In this document: positions 6,730-12,801 of the stretch, in pieces
Layout of the letters: each line of letters starts with the position of its first letter
How positions within the stretch are numbered: position 1 is the stretch's first letter
Assembly (NCBI GenBank): GCA_903832395.1
Contig: CAILBF010000025.1
Span: forward strand, 1-12,801
DNA: 12,801 nt
Reading direction: 5' to 3'
Source of the DNA: an uncultured Actinomycetes bacterium
Lineage (GTDB): Bacteria > Actinomycetota > Actinomycetes > Nanopelagicales > Nanopelagicaceae
Notes under the pieces: model-generated
What the model saw: the letters and a program-made list of their open reading frames with translations, nothing else
Database searches by the model: none
What the model was told of the DNA's origin: nothing
Position numbers and translations under genes: made by a program

Positions 6730-6751
6730 AGACCCAATAAATAATGGGTCT
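6730..6751. promoter_or_regulatory. Inverted repeat with AT-rich spacer upstream of the cox operon promoter
   Basis: AGACCCA (6730-6736) and TGGGTCT (6745-6751) are perfect 7-bp arms around an 8-nt A/T spacer. The GGGTCT hexamer also occurs in the centre of the palindrome at 6706-6723. The repeat ends 12 bp before the likely -10 box (CATAAT, 6764-6769), so it covers the -35 region, where a bound factor would affect transcription of the oxidase operon. Confidence 0.45.
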
Positions 6752-6763
6752 GAGCTTGATACA

Positions 6764-6785
6764 CATAATTTCCCTAACGGGGAGG
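6764..6785 (+). promoter_or_regulatory. Likely -10 box and strong Shine-Dalgarno of the cox operon
   Basis: CATAAT at 6764-6769 is the best -10 match in the intergenic region. GGAGG at 6781-6785, 7 nt before the ATG at 6793, is a strong Shine-Dalgarno and fixes the start of the cupredoxin gene. Unlike the divergent pair at 1416-1462, this operon therefore has a leader. No consensus -35 is seen; that region is occupied by the inverted repeat at 6730-6751. Confidence 0.5.
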
Positions 6786-6792
6786 GGACCTG

Positions 6793-7479
6793 ATGAATAA
6801 GCGGATTTTCGCGGTGCTTGGAACGGTAATTCTTGGCGCTGGCGTTATAGCTGCGGTAGGAACGTACGTTGCAAATGCAAAACCTGATTCACGTCTGTTG
6901 GTAGCGACAACTGCGGGCACGATGGATACACCACAGGGTAATTTGCCACATGCAACGTTAGCAATTTCGGTCTACCCCGATAGTTTGGCTGGGACCCACG
7001 GTAAAAATGGTGGCGCTCACCCTGACTATGTGACCTATGGTCCAGTTACGAACTATGAAGTTCCTGCACACTCAGTGATCACTATGACCGTTACGAATTA
7101 TGACAGCGGCGGAAGTTTAAATAATGATTACTTCTCACACGTTCGCGGAACCATCGACGGCACAGCTTCCCTCAATGGCGAAACTTTCTCGCACATTTCT
7201 AAGGATGCTGTAGGTCACACATTTACTATTCACGGTTTAGCAACAGGTCAAGATGAGTTCTTCGTCAGCGTTCCAATGAAAGCTGTTGACGACGCAGATG
7301 TTCCCGATACTGGTTACACAACTAAACCGATGGTGACCACATTTACTTTTATCACCGGCGGTCCTGGTGACTATGTCTGGAACTGCGAATATCCCTGCGG
7401 AGACGGAACAATTGCAAACTTTGGACATGTCATGTCCACGATGGGCTATATGTCCGGCCACTTTACCGTGAAGGGATAA
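6793..7479 (+). CDS. Membrane-anchored or secreted cupredoxin-like protein with CuA-like C-x3-C motif
   Basis: A 228-residue protein with an N-terminal hydrophobic segment (about 5-28), either a membrane anchor or a signal peptide with possible cleavage after ANA. The rest looks like an extracytoplasmic beta-sandwich. Candidate copper ligands are in cupredoxin order: His142 in VGHTFTIH (compare MHSFWIV of subunit II), then Cys198 and Cys202 in WNCEYPCGDG, His212 in FGHVM, and Met214, Met217 or Met220 near the C-terminus. The C-x3-C-G spacing matches the CuA loop of subunit II (C-x-E-x-C-G), but the following His is ten residues after the second Cys instead of four. A sulfocyanin/plastocyanin-like type 1 site is the alternative. 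It opens the oxidase operon, 6 bp before ctaC, so likely roles are electron donor to the oxidase, an extra oxidase subunit, or copper donor to CuA. Fold assignment is fairly confident; cofactor and role are inference. Confidence 0.75.
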   Translation: MNKRIFAVLGTVILGAGVIAAVGTYVANAKPDSRLLVATTAGTMDTPQGNLPHATLAISVYPDSLAGTHGKNGGAHPDYVTYGPVTNYEVPAHSVITMTVTNYDSGGSLNNDYFSHVRGTIDGTASLNGETFSHISKDAVGHTFTIHGLATGQDEFFVSVPMKAVDDADVPDTGYTTKPMVTTFTFITGGPGDYVWNCEYPCGDGTIANFGHVMSTMGYMSGHFTVKG

Positions 7480-7485
7480 CGCGCC

Positions 7486-8256
7486 ATGTCAGATGTAATG
7501 ACTCCAAAAACTCCACAGTGGTGGAAAAAGCCTGACGTTAAGAAGACCGCAATTCTGTGGGTAATTTGCACCGCAGTGATCGGTTTTGTCGGTGTTGCTT
7601 TCCATGTTCGAAGCATGGTGCGTCCAGCTTCAGAGACAATGGCCAGCGTTATTAATTTAATGCGTATCTTTACGTGGGCTGCGGCGCCAGTTGCTGGCTT
7701 AGTTGCCGCAATGTGCATCACGGTTTTAACTTCCGAACGACACTACGGCGATAACCCACCAGCAGAGGCAGATCACGAGATTAGAAACTCTCCACGAACT
7801 GTCGCGGCATGGGTCACTATTTCCGGCATTCTCTGCTTGTTTGCGTTAGTCGTGGGAATGATAGTTTTACAAAAAGATTCGCAGGCCGTACTCGATAAGA
7901 GCGCGATTCAAGTCAATGTAACTGGTCAGCAATGGGTCTGGAACTTTGACTATGCAAATGGCGCACGTAGCCAAGATCTCTATCTTCCAGTTAACAAACC
8001 CGTTGTATTTCATGTAACGAGTGTTGATGTAATGCACTCATTCTGGATTGTTCAAATGGGAATCAAAATTAATGCAAACCCAGGTTATATAACTGAGACT
8101 GCAGTAACTCCGGACAAGATCGGTGTCTTCGATATTCGTTGCGCTGAACTCTGCGGAATTTTGCACTCGTATATGCAAACGAAAGTGCATGTTGTAAGTC
8201 AGGCAGATTATGACGCATGGCTTGCAAGCCAGGCAGCTACGGAGGCGAAAGCATAA
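7486..8256 (+). CDS. ctaC: Cytochrome c oxidase subunit II (CuA-bearing)
   Basis: A 256-residue protein with three hydrophobic segments (about 21-40, 62-82 and 105-128) where canonical subunit II has two, followed by an extracytoplasmic cupredoxin domain. The electron-entry aromatic patch is GQQWVWNFDY (147-156). The CuA ligands are complete: His184 (VMHSF), Cys219, Glu221, Cys223, His227 and Met230 in CAELCGILHSYM; Glu221 is also the usual Mg-site ligand at the interface with subunit I. No C-terminal cytochrome c domain (no CxxCH), so this is not a caa3-type fused subunit and electrons must come from a separate donor. The protein accepts electrons at CuA and passes them to haem a in subunit I. 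An AAGGG-type Shine-Dalgarno lies in the end of the preceding gene. The TAA shares its last base with the ATG of ctaD. Confidence 0.95.
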   Translation: MSDVMTPKTPQWWKKPDVKKTAILWVICTAVIGFVGVAFHVRSMVRPASETMASVINLMRIFTWAAAPVAGLVAAMCITVLTSERHYGDNPPAEADHEIRNSPRTVAAWVTISGILCLFALVVGMIVLQKDSQAVLDKSAIQVNVTGQQWVWNFDYANGARSQDLYLPVNKPVVFHVTSVDVMHSFWIVQMGIKINANPGYITETAVTPDKIGVFDIRCAELCGILHSYMQTKVHVVSQADYDAWLASQAATEAKA

Positions 8257-10121
8257 TGACAACCTTAATTAATAAGCCGGTATCGGCTCCAGGCAAATCA
8301 ATAATCGAAAGACTTAACATCTTCACTGCTCTCGCCCTTGGCGCAATCAGTGCATTCGTTGTTTGGCGACTTGCACTGCAATTCTTGCCACAAGATGCCG
8401 ATGGAGTAAGAATCCTGACGCGCGAAGATAAAATTACGTTGCTATCAATGATTGCTTGGTTTGTTGGCTTTATGACTGGAATTGGCGCCCTCGTTGGTCC
8501 ATTCCGTTGGCTCATGGGCAAGGATTTATCGCATGATGAAAATATGTTCCTTGCAGGAAAAGACATGGGAGCTAAGCGCTATTTCCGATACACCACGGAT
8601 CACAAGGTTGTTGGTATTCAATACTTAGTGATTACCACACTGATTTTCTTCCTTGGCGGATCAATGGCAATGCTTATCCGCACCAACTTGGGTCATGCTG
8701 GCGGTGGATGGCTACATCCTCAGGCTTATAACTCAATCGTTGGAACGCATGGAATTTTAATGATCGTTGGAACAATCATCATGATTACCGGACCTTTTGG
8801 TAACTTCATCATGCCAATCATGATCGGTGCGCGAGATATGGCTTTCCCTCGCTTAAATGCCTTAAGTTTTTGGCTCATTGTTGCCGCTGCAGTCCCGCTA
8901 ATTTGGGGACAATTCATCGGTGGAATTTCAACTGGTTGGGTGGCTTACAACCCGCTCGCTAGCCAAGCGCCATTGGGTATGGATGGTTACATCATGTTCA
9001 TCTGTATCTTTGCAATTTCGACGATGGTTGCCGGTGCAAATATCACCACAACCGTTGTTCGTATGCGCGCAAAGGGAATGACCTGGAACCGCACACCAAT
9101 CTTTATTTATGGAACTGTGGCATCGGTAGCACTTGCCTTGCCAGCGTTTCCAGTTTTCTTCCTATCTCAGATCTTGTCGGCATTTGATCGTGCCCTAGGA
9201 ACGACTTTTTACAATACAGCTGGCGGCGGAAGCGGTTGGCTCTATGAAAACTTGTTCTGGATTATGGGTCACCCTGAAGTTTACGTAATTCTTATTCCAT
9301 CTGTTGCAGCGTTAATGGAGATGGCACCTGTATTTACACGTCGCCCACTCTTTAGTTTCAACGTTGCAGTTATGGGAATTGCCGGCATATCAGGTCTGTC
9401 TGCTCTCGTATGGGCGCACCATATGTACATGGCAGGTTGGGCACCACTTCTAAACGCACCATTCATGATTACGACTGAGTTAATTTCGATTCCGACTGGA
9501 ATGTTGTTCTTGGTTTTGGTTGGAACTCTATGGCGTGGGCGTTTGTGGATGACGATGCCACTTATGTCAATCTTTGCATTGCTCTGGAACTTCATGATTG
9601 GCGGAGTCACTGGAATTTATCTTTCAGACGTTCCTGCCGATGCTTTCTTGCACGGTTCTATGTATGTAACGGCCCACTTCCACTACACATTGATGGGTGC
9701 CGGATTAACTGGGGCTCTAGCTTCACTCGTGTACTGGTTCCCTAAGATGACGGGAAGAATGTTTGATAAGAAACTGAGCTGGATCTCCTTCTGGATGGTT
9801 CAAATCGGTTTCAACGTTGCATTTATCGGCATGTTCATGGTCGGCCTAGCTGGTCAACCACGTCGCGTTGAGGCTTATGCGCCAACATTTAATACCGGCA
9901 ACTTAGTAACCACCATCGGTGCTTACACAATTATGGCGGGCATGTTGGTTCTTCTCCATGGAGTTATCTCGTCTTGGCGTAACGGAGTAATTGCTCCGAT
10001 GAATCCTTGGCAAGCTAAAACTTTGGAATGGACGGTTCCATTTCCAATTCCTCTAGAGAACTTCGATGTGCTTCCAACAGTTTCATCTGATCCATATGGT
10101 TACGGAAAGGCAAAGTCATGA
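8256..10121 (+). CDS. ctaD: Cytochrome c oxidase subunit I (haem-copper oxidase, A1-like, altered K channel)
   Basis: The ATG at 8256 overlaps the ctaC stop by one base and has GGAGG at 8241-8245; this is preferred over an in-frame start at 8217 inside ctaC. The product has 621 residues. The canonical core begins at about residue 111 (RYTTDHKVVGIQY) and is preceded by two extra hydrophobic segments (about 22-44 and 60-80). Catalytic features: haem a ligands His165 and His476, haem a3 ligand His474, CuB ligands His339, His388 and His389, cross-link Tyr343 and the A1-type Glu341 in GHPEVY, and propionate arginines 536-537. D-channel residues Asn183, Asp194 and Asn201 are conserved. The K-channel lysine (P. 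denitrificans Lys354) is Leu417, the K-channel Ser291 position is Met354, and the Mg-site Asp404 position is Gly467; His-to-His spacings of 49 and 85 match the reference, so the alignment is ungapped there. It reduces oxygen to water and pumps protons. Confidence 0.96.
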   Translation: MTTLINKPVSAPGKSIIERLNIFTALALGAISAFVVWRLALQFLPQDADGVRILTREDKITLLSMIAWFVGFMTGIGALVGPFRWLMGKDLSHDENMFLAGKDMGAKRYFRYTTDHKVVGIQYLVITTLIFFLGGSMAMLIRTNLGHAGGGWLHPQAYNSIVGTHGILMIVGTIIMITGPFGNFIMPIMIGARDMAFPRLNALSFWLIVAAAVPLIWGQFIGGISTGWVAYNPLASQAPLGMDGYIMFICIFAISTMVAGANITTTVVRMRAKGMTWNRTPIFIYGTVASVALALPAFPVFFLSQILSAFDRALGTTFYNTAGGGSGWLYENLFWIMGHPEVYVILIPSVAALMEMAPVFTRRPLFSFNVAVMGIAGISGLSALVWAHHMYMAGWAPLLNAPFMITTELISIPTGMLFLVLVGTLWRGRLWMTMPLMSIFALLWNFMIGGVTGIYLSDVPADAFLHGSMYVTAHFHYTLMGAGLTGALASLVYWFPKMTGRMFDKKLSWISFWMVQIGFNVAFIGMFMVGLAGQPRRVEAYAPTFNTGNLVTTIGAYTIMAGMLVLLHGVISSWRNGVIAPMNPWQAKTLEWTVPFPIPLENFDVLPTVSSDPYGYGKAKS

Positions 10122-10720
10122 GCGTAGAGACACATGCACATCACGAACATCCAGATGTAGTCGGAAGTCGTAATCGTCTTGGAGTAATTCTTCTCCTCGT
10201 CGCTGATATCGCTTTCGCACTAAGTATGGTCTTTGTCTACTTCTACTTACGCGGACAGAATGTAAACGATATGTGGTTGCCAGCGGCAACGGCAGATCAC
10301 CCAGCAATTAAGCCTTTGTCGGCAACTCCGGGCTGGACTGTCACTGTCATTGCGGCCTTTGGAATGCTCTCACATTTCTATGGGCTTCAAGGAGCGCGAG
10401 CCAAGAATCAAACTCAGCTCAAGCTCGGTTCGCTTGTTGCATTCGTAGCATCATTGGCAGCAATGGTTTATCAATTCAACACGATTTCAAGTGCACCATT
10501 TACTTTTTCAGATGGCGCATATGTTTCCTGCTTCTACATGTTCGCAATTTTGAACTTTGTACACATTCTGCTCACGGTCTTTATCTCCCTTGGAAATTGG
10601 AACCGCGCGCGCTTGGGTATATATGCGTCAGATTTTTGGCATGTAGATATCGTTAAAATATGGTGGGTTTGGATGACTGTGTCATCATTACTAGGTGCCT
10701 TTGCCCTCAGCTATCCATAA
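10118..10720 (+). CDS. ctaE: Cytochrome c oxidase subunit III
   Basis: A 200-residue membrane protein with about five helices, the short form seen in many bacteria (the mitochondrial type has seven). The first helix (RLGVILLLVADIAFALSMVF) corresponds to the subunit III helix that carries LFLxSE in other families, here with Asp in VAD. The last segment has DFWHVDIVKIWWVWM, matching the conserved WHxVDxVW region. The N-terminus is His-rich (ETHAHHEHPD). It has no redox centre; subunit III stabilises subunit I and supports proton uptake through the D channel. The ATG overlaps the ctaD stop (ATGA, 4 nt), so translation is coupled. No ctaF-like subunit IV gene follows; the next gene is a transporter whose start lies inside this one. 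Confidence 0.92.
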   Translation: MSVETHAHHEHPDVVGSRNRLGVILLLVADIAFALSMVFVYFYLRGQNVNDMWLPAATADHPAIKPLSATPGWTVTVIAAFGMLSHFYGLQGARAKNQTQLKLGSLVAFVASLAAMVYQFNTISSAPFTFSDGAYVSCFYMFAILNFVHILLTVFISLGNWNRARLGIYASDFWHVDIVKIWWVWMTVSSLLGAFALSYP

Positions 10721-11609
10721 AAAAAGCTCTAACTGGATCAGCCTCTACATCGCCTTAGGCGTTGTCTGGGGCTGTTCCTTTATCTTCATTAAGTTGGGTC
10801 TCGAGTTCTTAACCCCTATTGGTGTCGCATTTGGGCGGGTCTCCATGGGTGCGCTGACTCTCGTTTTTTGGGCGCGATTTAAAAAGATTGAGCTACCAAC
10901 AGAAAAGAAAATCTGGCTCCACCTTTGGGTTGTCTCCCTACTCCTAAATGTTATTCCGGGAGTTCTATTCGCTTTTGCGGAAACGAAAGTCACATCGATT
11001 TTAGCTGGAATCATTAATGCAGTTACGCCTCTAATGACGTTGCTTGCAATTATGGTCGCCTTCCGTGAAGAGAAACCAAAGAGTTTTCAAGTGCTCGGCT
11101 TAATGCTCGGCTTCGTGGGCGTTTTGACCGTTCTAGGTGTTTGGCAAGGATTAGGCGAGAATCCATTGAGTGCAGTACTGGCGCTTTTGTTGGCCGTTAC
11201 ATGTTATGGATTTTCATTTCCATATTCGCGAAAATTCGTTCTGCCAAGAAAACTTAAGCCAGAAGCAATGGCAGCTGTGCAAGTTTCAACTGGAGCAGTA
11301 ACCCTGCTGCCTTTCTACTTAATAGATGGAATAGCCAAAGATGAGTACCGTCCGGGACCAGTCTTCGCCATGATTGCATTGGGCGTCTTTGGAAGTGGTT
11401 TTGCATATATATGGAACTTTAAAATCATGGAGGCTGTCGGAAGTGCAATTGCCAGCACGGTTACGTATGTGACACCAGTAGTTGCCGTGATTGTTGGAAT
11501 CATTTTTCTCGGCGAAAAAGTTGCTTGGTATGAGCCTGTTGGTGCGGCAATCGTGCTACTTGGTGCAGCGATCGGACAGCAACGGATAAAGCTCTTTAAT
11601 CGATCGTAA
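10695..11609 (+). CDS. EamA/DMT-family transporter
   Basis: A 304-residue protein with about ten hydrophobic helices arranged as two EamA repeats: repeat 1 begins with YIALGVVWGCSFIFIKLGLE near residue 18 and repeat 2 near residue 160 (LALLLAVTCYGFSF). The GVVWGxSF-type start of helix 1 and the VTYVTPVVAVIVGIIFLGEK stretch near the end are characteristic of the drug/metabolite transporter superfamily. The substrate cannot be predicted; members export or import amino acids, sugars or other metabolites. The start is a GTG at 10695, 26 nt inside ctaE; no ATG gives a complete first helix, so the GTG is preferred even though the Shine-Dalgarno is weak. It is probably co-transcribed with the oxidase genes, but nothing in it points to a respiratory role. 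The 3' end overlaps the convergent permease gene by 14 nt. Confidence 0.9.
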   Translation: MPLPSAIHKKSSNWISLYIALGVVWGCSFIFIKLGLEFLTPIGVAFGRVSMGALTLVFWARFKKIELPTEKKIWLHLWVVSLLLNVIPGVLFAFAETKVTSILAGIINAVTPLMTLLAIMVAFREEKPKSFQVLGLMLGFVGVLTVLGVWQGLGENPLSAVLALLLAVTCYGFSFPYSRKFVLPRKLKPEAMAAVQVSTGAVTLLPFYLIDGIAKDEYRPGPVFAMIALGVFGSGFAYIWNFKIMEAVGSAIASTVTYVTPVVAVIVGIIFLGEKVAWYEPVGAAIVLLGAAIGQQRIKLFNRS

Positions 11610-12777
11610 ACCCAGCTTTGATTGGCCCAAGGTCAATGCCGGCGGCCGTATGGTCACTTTCTTCACCACGAGCCAGTTGGGAAGCATGGGCTTTATTGTG
11701 CCAACGCTCTTCGATCTTTCCGTATTTCCACAGTAGTAGTGCGACGGTCCAAACAACAGCGAATGCACCCACAATGAAGTACCCAGCGCTATTTAAATTA
11801 AAAGCTAAAGCGTAATCCCAGAAACCACCAGTGAGATTTAACTGCCGCGCAAATACTTGACATAGTTCGAGTCCGCCGACGAATAATGCAACCGAAACCG
11901 AGAGGCCCGTAATAATAATGTTGTAATAAACTTTTCGTACCGGTTTTGAAAAAGCCCAACCGTAAGCAAAATTCATAAATGAGCCATCGATAGTATCTAG
12001 CAAACTCATTCCGCCCGCAAAGAAAAGGGGCAGGGAGATTATTGCCCACCAAGGTAAACCGGCAATAACAGATGATCCGGCGAGAACAAGCAGACCAATT
12101 TCAGTTGCCGTATCGAAACCTAAACCAAATAAAATACCTAGGGGATACATTTTCCAAGAGGCATCAATGCGGCGAGCAATTGGACCGAAGAATCGCATCA
12201 ATAATCCACGCGAGTTGAGGTGCTTTTCCAACTCTTCTTCGTTGTAAGTGCCTTTGCGCATCTGGATAAACACCTTGACGATTGATAGCAAAATAACTAA
12301 ATTCAATATTGCGATTAACATCAGGAAAGTTCCGCTTATCGTTGTCCCGATTAAACCCGTGTAGTGATGCAAACTCGAATTGTTGTCATTGAGTTGGGAA
12401 CCGAGAGCTTTGATTCCAAAGTTCAAAATAACTGCCAGTACAAAGACCACCGATGAGTGGCCGAGAGAAAAGAAGAAACCAACGGCCAGCGGACGCTTTC
12501 CCTCAGACATTAACTTTCTCGTTGTGTTATCGATGGCACTAATGTGATCGGCATCGAAGGCATGGCGCATTCCTAGGGTGTAGGCAAGGGCGGCGGTGCC
12601 CCAACCAAAAAGGGAGCCATCGCTGAGCTTGTAGTTGCCACTGGTGGCCTTCCACATCAACAGGGCACCTGCCACGTGGAGAAAGAGGATAAACCCGAAC
12701 ATTGCTCCCATACGGCGCCATTCGGCGGGCTCAAGGCGCGCACTGAGCGGCAGGGCGGGCTTAACTACAAGGTTCAT
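11596..12777 (-). CDS. NiCoT-family nickel/cobalt permease
   Basis: From the ATG at 12777 the product has 393 residues and about eight hydrophobic segments. The family signature RHAFDADHI (71-79; H-x4-DH), which forms the metal-binding part of helix 2, is intact, followed by SAIDNTTRKL. Other family motifs are LGFDTATEIGLL and FFAGGMSLLDTIDG. HoxN/NixA/NicT proteins are high-affinity secondary transporters of Ni2+ and/or Co2+ in the cytoplasmic membrane, feeding urease, hydrogenase or cobalamin synthesis; the sequence does not settle which metal. The chosen start has AAGGGG just upstream (12787-12782 on the minus strand). A longer reading from a TTG at 12798 adds seven residues and is less likely. 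Any regulatory element such as a cobalamin riboswitch or NikR/Nur site would lie beyond the right edge. It converges on and overlaps the EamA gene by 14 nt, leaving no room for a separate terminator. Confidence 0.94.
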   Translation of the reverse strand: MNLVVKPALPLSARLEPAEWRRMGAMFGFILFLHVAGALLMWKATSGNYKLSDGSLFGWGTAALAYTLGMRHAFDADHISAIDNTTRKLMSEGKRPLAVGFFFSLGHSSVVFVLAVILNFGIKALGSQLNDNNSSLHHYTGLIGTTISGTFLMLIAILNLVILLSIVKVFIQMRKGTYNEEELEKHLNSRGLLMRFFGPIARRIDASWKMYPLGILFGLGFDTATEIGLLVLAGSSVIAGLPWWAIISLPLFFAGGMSLLDTIDGSFMNFAYGWAFSKPVRKVYYNIIITGLSVSVALFVGGLELCQVFARQLNLTGGFWDYALAFNLNSAGYFIVGAFAVVWTVALLLWKYGKIEERWHNKAHASQLARGEESDHTAAGIDLGPIKAGFTID

Positions 12778-12801
12778 TCCGCCCCTTTCTACATGCAAAC
12801 C

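Noticed and set aside
6631..6792. CsoR-type copper operator
   Set aside because: The repeats have a G-run followed by a C-run, opposite to the C-run/G-run order I know for CsoR sites, so naming the regulator is not justified.
9530..9745. 71-residue plus-strand frame inside ctaD
   Set aside because: It overlaps the invariant HFHY region of subunit I in another frame and shows no recognisable features.

Overview
The window looks like chromosomal DNA from an actinobacterium with a moderate-to-low GC, compact genome, plausibly a freshwater planktonic lineage such as the acI group (Nanopelagicales). This assignment is an inference from three things: the gene repertoire (CtaG of the caa3 type, an aa3-type oxidase with CtaC/CtaD/CtaE, and a twin-arginine deacetylase-like protein coupled to a beta-propeller protein); promoters of the TANNNT type placed 6 nt before start codons, as in actinobacterial leaderless transcripts; and very tight gene packing. 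No RNA genes, insertion sequences, CRISPR arrays or phage genes are visible.

Left part (1-3258). A partial M3 metallopeptidase gene runs leftwards off the window; its last complete codons here encode the HEFGH zinc motif. It is divergently transcribed from a two-gene operon encoding a Tat-exported NodB-fold protein with a non-canonical active site and a secreted YncE-like beta-propeller. The two divergent promoters are interlocked in 47 bp.

Middle part (3265-6630, minus strand). In transcription order: ctaG (copper delivery to cytochrome oxidase), a translationally coupled 106-residue membrane protein of unknown function, a hairpin-rich spacer of about 160 bp, and a large DEAD-box RNA helicase with a roughly 290-residue basic N-terminal extension that contains tandem Lys-rich pentads.

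Right-middle part (6631-10720, plus strand). A 162-bp intergenic region carrying three inverted repeats separates ctaG from the oxidase operon: a membrane-anchored cupredoxin-like protein, then ctaC (subunit II with a complete CuA site), ctaD (subunit I) and ctaE (subunit III). The genes are nearly gapless or overlap. CtaG would supply copper to CtaD, while the cupredoxin could donate electrons to, or help metallate, the oxidase. CtaD is unusual: it has two extra N-terminal membrane segments, and the lysine of the K proton channel is replaced by leucine.

Right end (10695-12777). An EamA-family transporter gene starts inside ctaE and ends overlapping a convergent NiCoT-family nickel/cobalt permease gene. 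The most noteworthy system is the divergent ctaG/cupredoxin-cox cluster: an oxidase with atypical proton-channel residues, its own cupredoxin, and a shared palindrome-bearing control region.
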